DNA of 64,000 nt from Azadirachta indica (taxonomy: Eukaryota > Streptophyta > Magnoliopsida > Sapindales > Meliaceae): the NCBI GenBank assembly GCA_022749755.1, contig CM040449.1, positions 7,635,657-7,699,656 of the forward strand. Direction: 5' to 3'. The translations under genes and the position numbers were made by a program. How positions within the stretch are numbered: position 1 is the first letter of the stretch; each line of letters begins with the position of its first letter. The notes under the pieces are model-generated. The model was given only the letters and a program-made list of their open reading frames with translations, was not told the DNA's origin and did no database searches. This document shows, one piece after another, positions 62,281 through 64,000 of the stretch.

Positions 62281-64000
62281 CGGAGAGAAATGAAGCAAGC
62301 TAAAGACTGAATTTGTTTGTAAGCACCAAACGCAAACGAGTGATTTAAGGCGATGACTAAAGTGAATGAGGGGTAGGAAGAAAACAGAGGCAAAAGAAAA
62401 ATAAAGTAATCGAAGCGCGTAAAGAAATGTTCTCGTGTGCACAAGAATATTAGAATGATGTGTTGTCGGACACGTGTAGCCAAACTCAATGACGTGGTGT
62501 TATTTTGATGGAATGATGGTTGGGGGTTGTAGGGAGAGGAAAGAGAATGAAGTGTAGGAGATGTGAGGCGGAGAGTGACAAGGCCCAGCTGGCGCTGTCG
62601 GTGCTCACATGGGAAGGGAGTGAAGATTTAAGATGCAAGCAAAGTGAGAATCAGCTGTAGTCCAGCCGATAATAGCGTTAATTAGTTTAGTTGCCAGTGA
62701 AGTGATGCGTGTGAAATTATTTTGACCAACGATTACGTCGACGCATGGGCTCTCTTTAATAATGTTCATAACGATACTCGGTGTATGATTGGGGTCCTTC
62801 TGGAATAAGTTCTTGCCTGATAATTATTAATAATTATAGTAAACAAAATAAAGCATCTAGATCTAGCAATTTTTAAACTGGGTGTTTGGTTATGTATGGG
62901 CCCATAAATAATTATTATCCCCAAATTGGACACCCATCTCGGCCCAATGAAAAAATATGGGCCTTGATCAAGAATGTTACATATCCACCTTGTAGAGTTG
63001 AACTTGGACTAACATGTAAAGATTCGCCTCAAACTTTGGTCTTTGGGTTAGACTCGGCCATTTATGTAACTATCACAAATGATTTCTTTCCTTCTTTTTT
63101 TTTTTTTAATGTAAGTGTTACGATTGAATTTTCTTTGCATTATTTCATTTTAAATAAATATTACAAGTAATATCATTAAAAGTGTTTTCTTTTATTTATA
63201 TTTTTATTCACCTTTAACATACATTTTGACACATATTTATTTCTATGTTTATGATTCAAAATGCATTTACTTAGTTGGAAGAATTCAAAACTTATAACCT
63301 AACTTATATTTGTAAAATGGTTTTAAGGAATGCTCTACCAATTTTATCACATTAATAACAATTTTATCTTATTAATAAATTGATATTTTTTGTCAATTTA
63401 TAGGCTTGAACCATTGCCTTCAAGTGAGTGAATATTTAGGAGAACTTTAATAATTCTAGGAAATTGTAGAACAATTCATCTCTCTCCAAATTTTAATATT
63501 CTTTCATGAAATTATACTTTCTCTAATTAGGAAAAGTCTTTTCTTGTGTATGAGAAATAGCTCCAACTTGTTCTTTTAAAAGTTGTAGTTATTTATTAAA
63601 ATTTAATATTCAATAAATAGTTAAATTTGGTCTCAAAGATTTGGTATAATACCCTTATTAATCCTAATAATTTCAAATATAACGTTAAAAATATCAATTT
63701 ATTGAAAAATGATAATTATACCCGTATATAAAATAGTTATTTAAGAAAAATAACAAATAAATCTCTGAAATTTTAGAAAATACAATATACCTATGTAAAT
63801 ATTACTTTCTTTATTATTTTATTTATATTTTAAATATATACATATACAGATATTTTATTTAAATTACAATATAACATAAATGTGATATAAAATAAGTAAA
63901 TTTATAAATCTATATTTCATTATTAAAGTAATATTTATTAATTCTTTTTTTTATTTAATTTCTAGTAATTACAAATGTGTAGTTTATTATTCATAAATAT
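62281..64000. other. SAH7 5' leader/promoter and AT-rich intergenic end
   Basis: The first ~200 bases hold the SAH7 leader and core promoter; no clear TATA box is seen. An ACACGTGT G-box lies at about 62470-62477. Beyond about 62.8 kb the sequence is AT-rich with no supportable gene; the open frame at 62886-63170 ends in low-complexity T-rich sequence. Confidence 0.4.

Noticed and set aside
63300..63430. Sequence reminiscent of a plant LTR or MITE edge
   Set aside because: No terminal inverted repeat, target duplication or coding remnant could be defined inside the window.

Overview
This is a window of nuclear DNA from a eudicot plant. Genes have GT-AG introns with AT-rich interiors and pyrimidine-rich 5' leaders. 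Intergenic DNA is very AT-rich and full of (TA)n, (TTA)n and poly(A/T) tracts, and every recognisable protein has a plant-type relative. The protein sequences suggest a Citrus-like (Sapindales) genome, but that is an impression, not a measurement. I see no bacterial operons, CRISPR, phage or intact transposon.

Nine protein genes were rebuilt exon by exon, and eight are complete. Left to right: the 3' end of an ERV46/ERGIC3-like cargo receptor (+, 1-957); a RAP2-4-type AP2/ERF transcription factor (-, 4365-5452) with a one-base frameshift before its conserved C-terminus; a WD40 protein of the C2A9.03-like family (-, 13133-18103); a BXL7-like GH3 beta-D-xylosidase (+, 27488-31314); a metallophosphoesterase of the MPPE1/PGAP5 group with altered metal-binding motifs (-, 32941-35646); a SEN1/UPF1-like superfamily 1 helicase with an N-terminal DLNxxP motif (+, 41753-47591); a Sec14-like CRAL-TRIO protein (+, 50478-53253); a plastid-type 2,3-bisphosphoglycerate-dependent phosphoglycerate mutase (-, 54551-57542); and an SAH7-like Ole e 1-domain secreted protein (-, 60827-62280). 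All exon chains keep frame across every junction, apart from the RAP2-4 frameshift.

The genes do not form one pathway. Their order matters in another way: it interleaves genes that in Arabidopsis lie in separate duplicated blocks (around At1g22170-At1g22200, At1g78050-At1g78080 and At4g08685-At4g08690, from memory). The window therefore looks like a less fractionated version of the ancestral segment.

The long spaces (about 6.1-12.4, 18.7-27.3, 35.8-40.2, 58.5-60.8 and 62.5-64 kb) hold no gene I can support. They contain microsatellites, several short tandem duplications, a G-rich (GGGGTA)n array, a three-tier inverted repeat and, upstream of RAP2-4, clusters of G-box and W-box elements. I found no novel multi-gene system. 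The observations most worth checking are the RAP2-4 frameshift, the degenerate metallophosphoesterase motifs, the upstream ORF overlapping the helicase start, and the EAR-like motif on that helicase.
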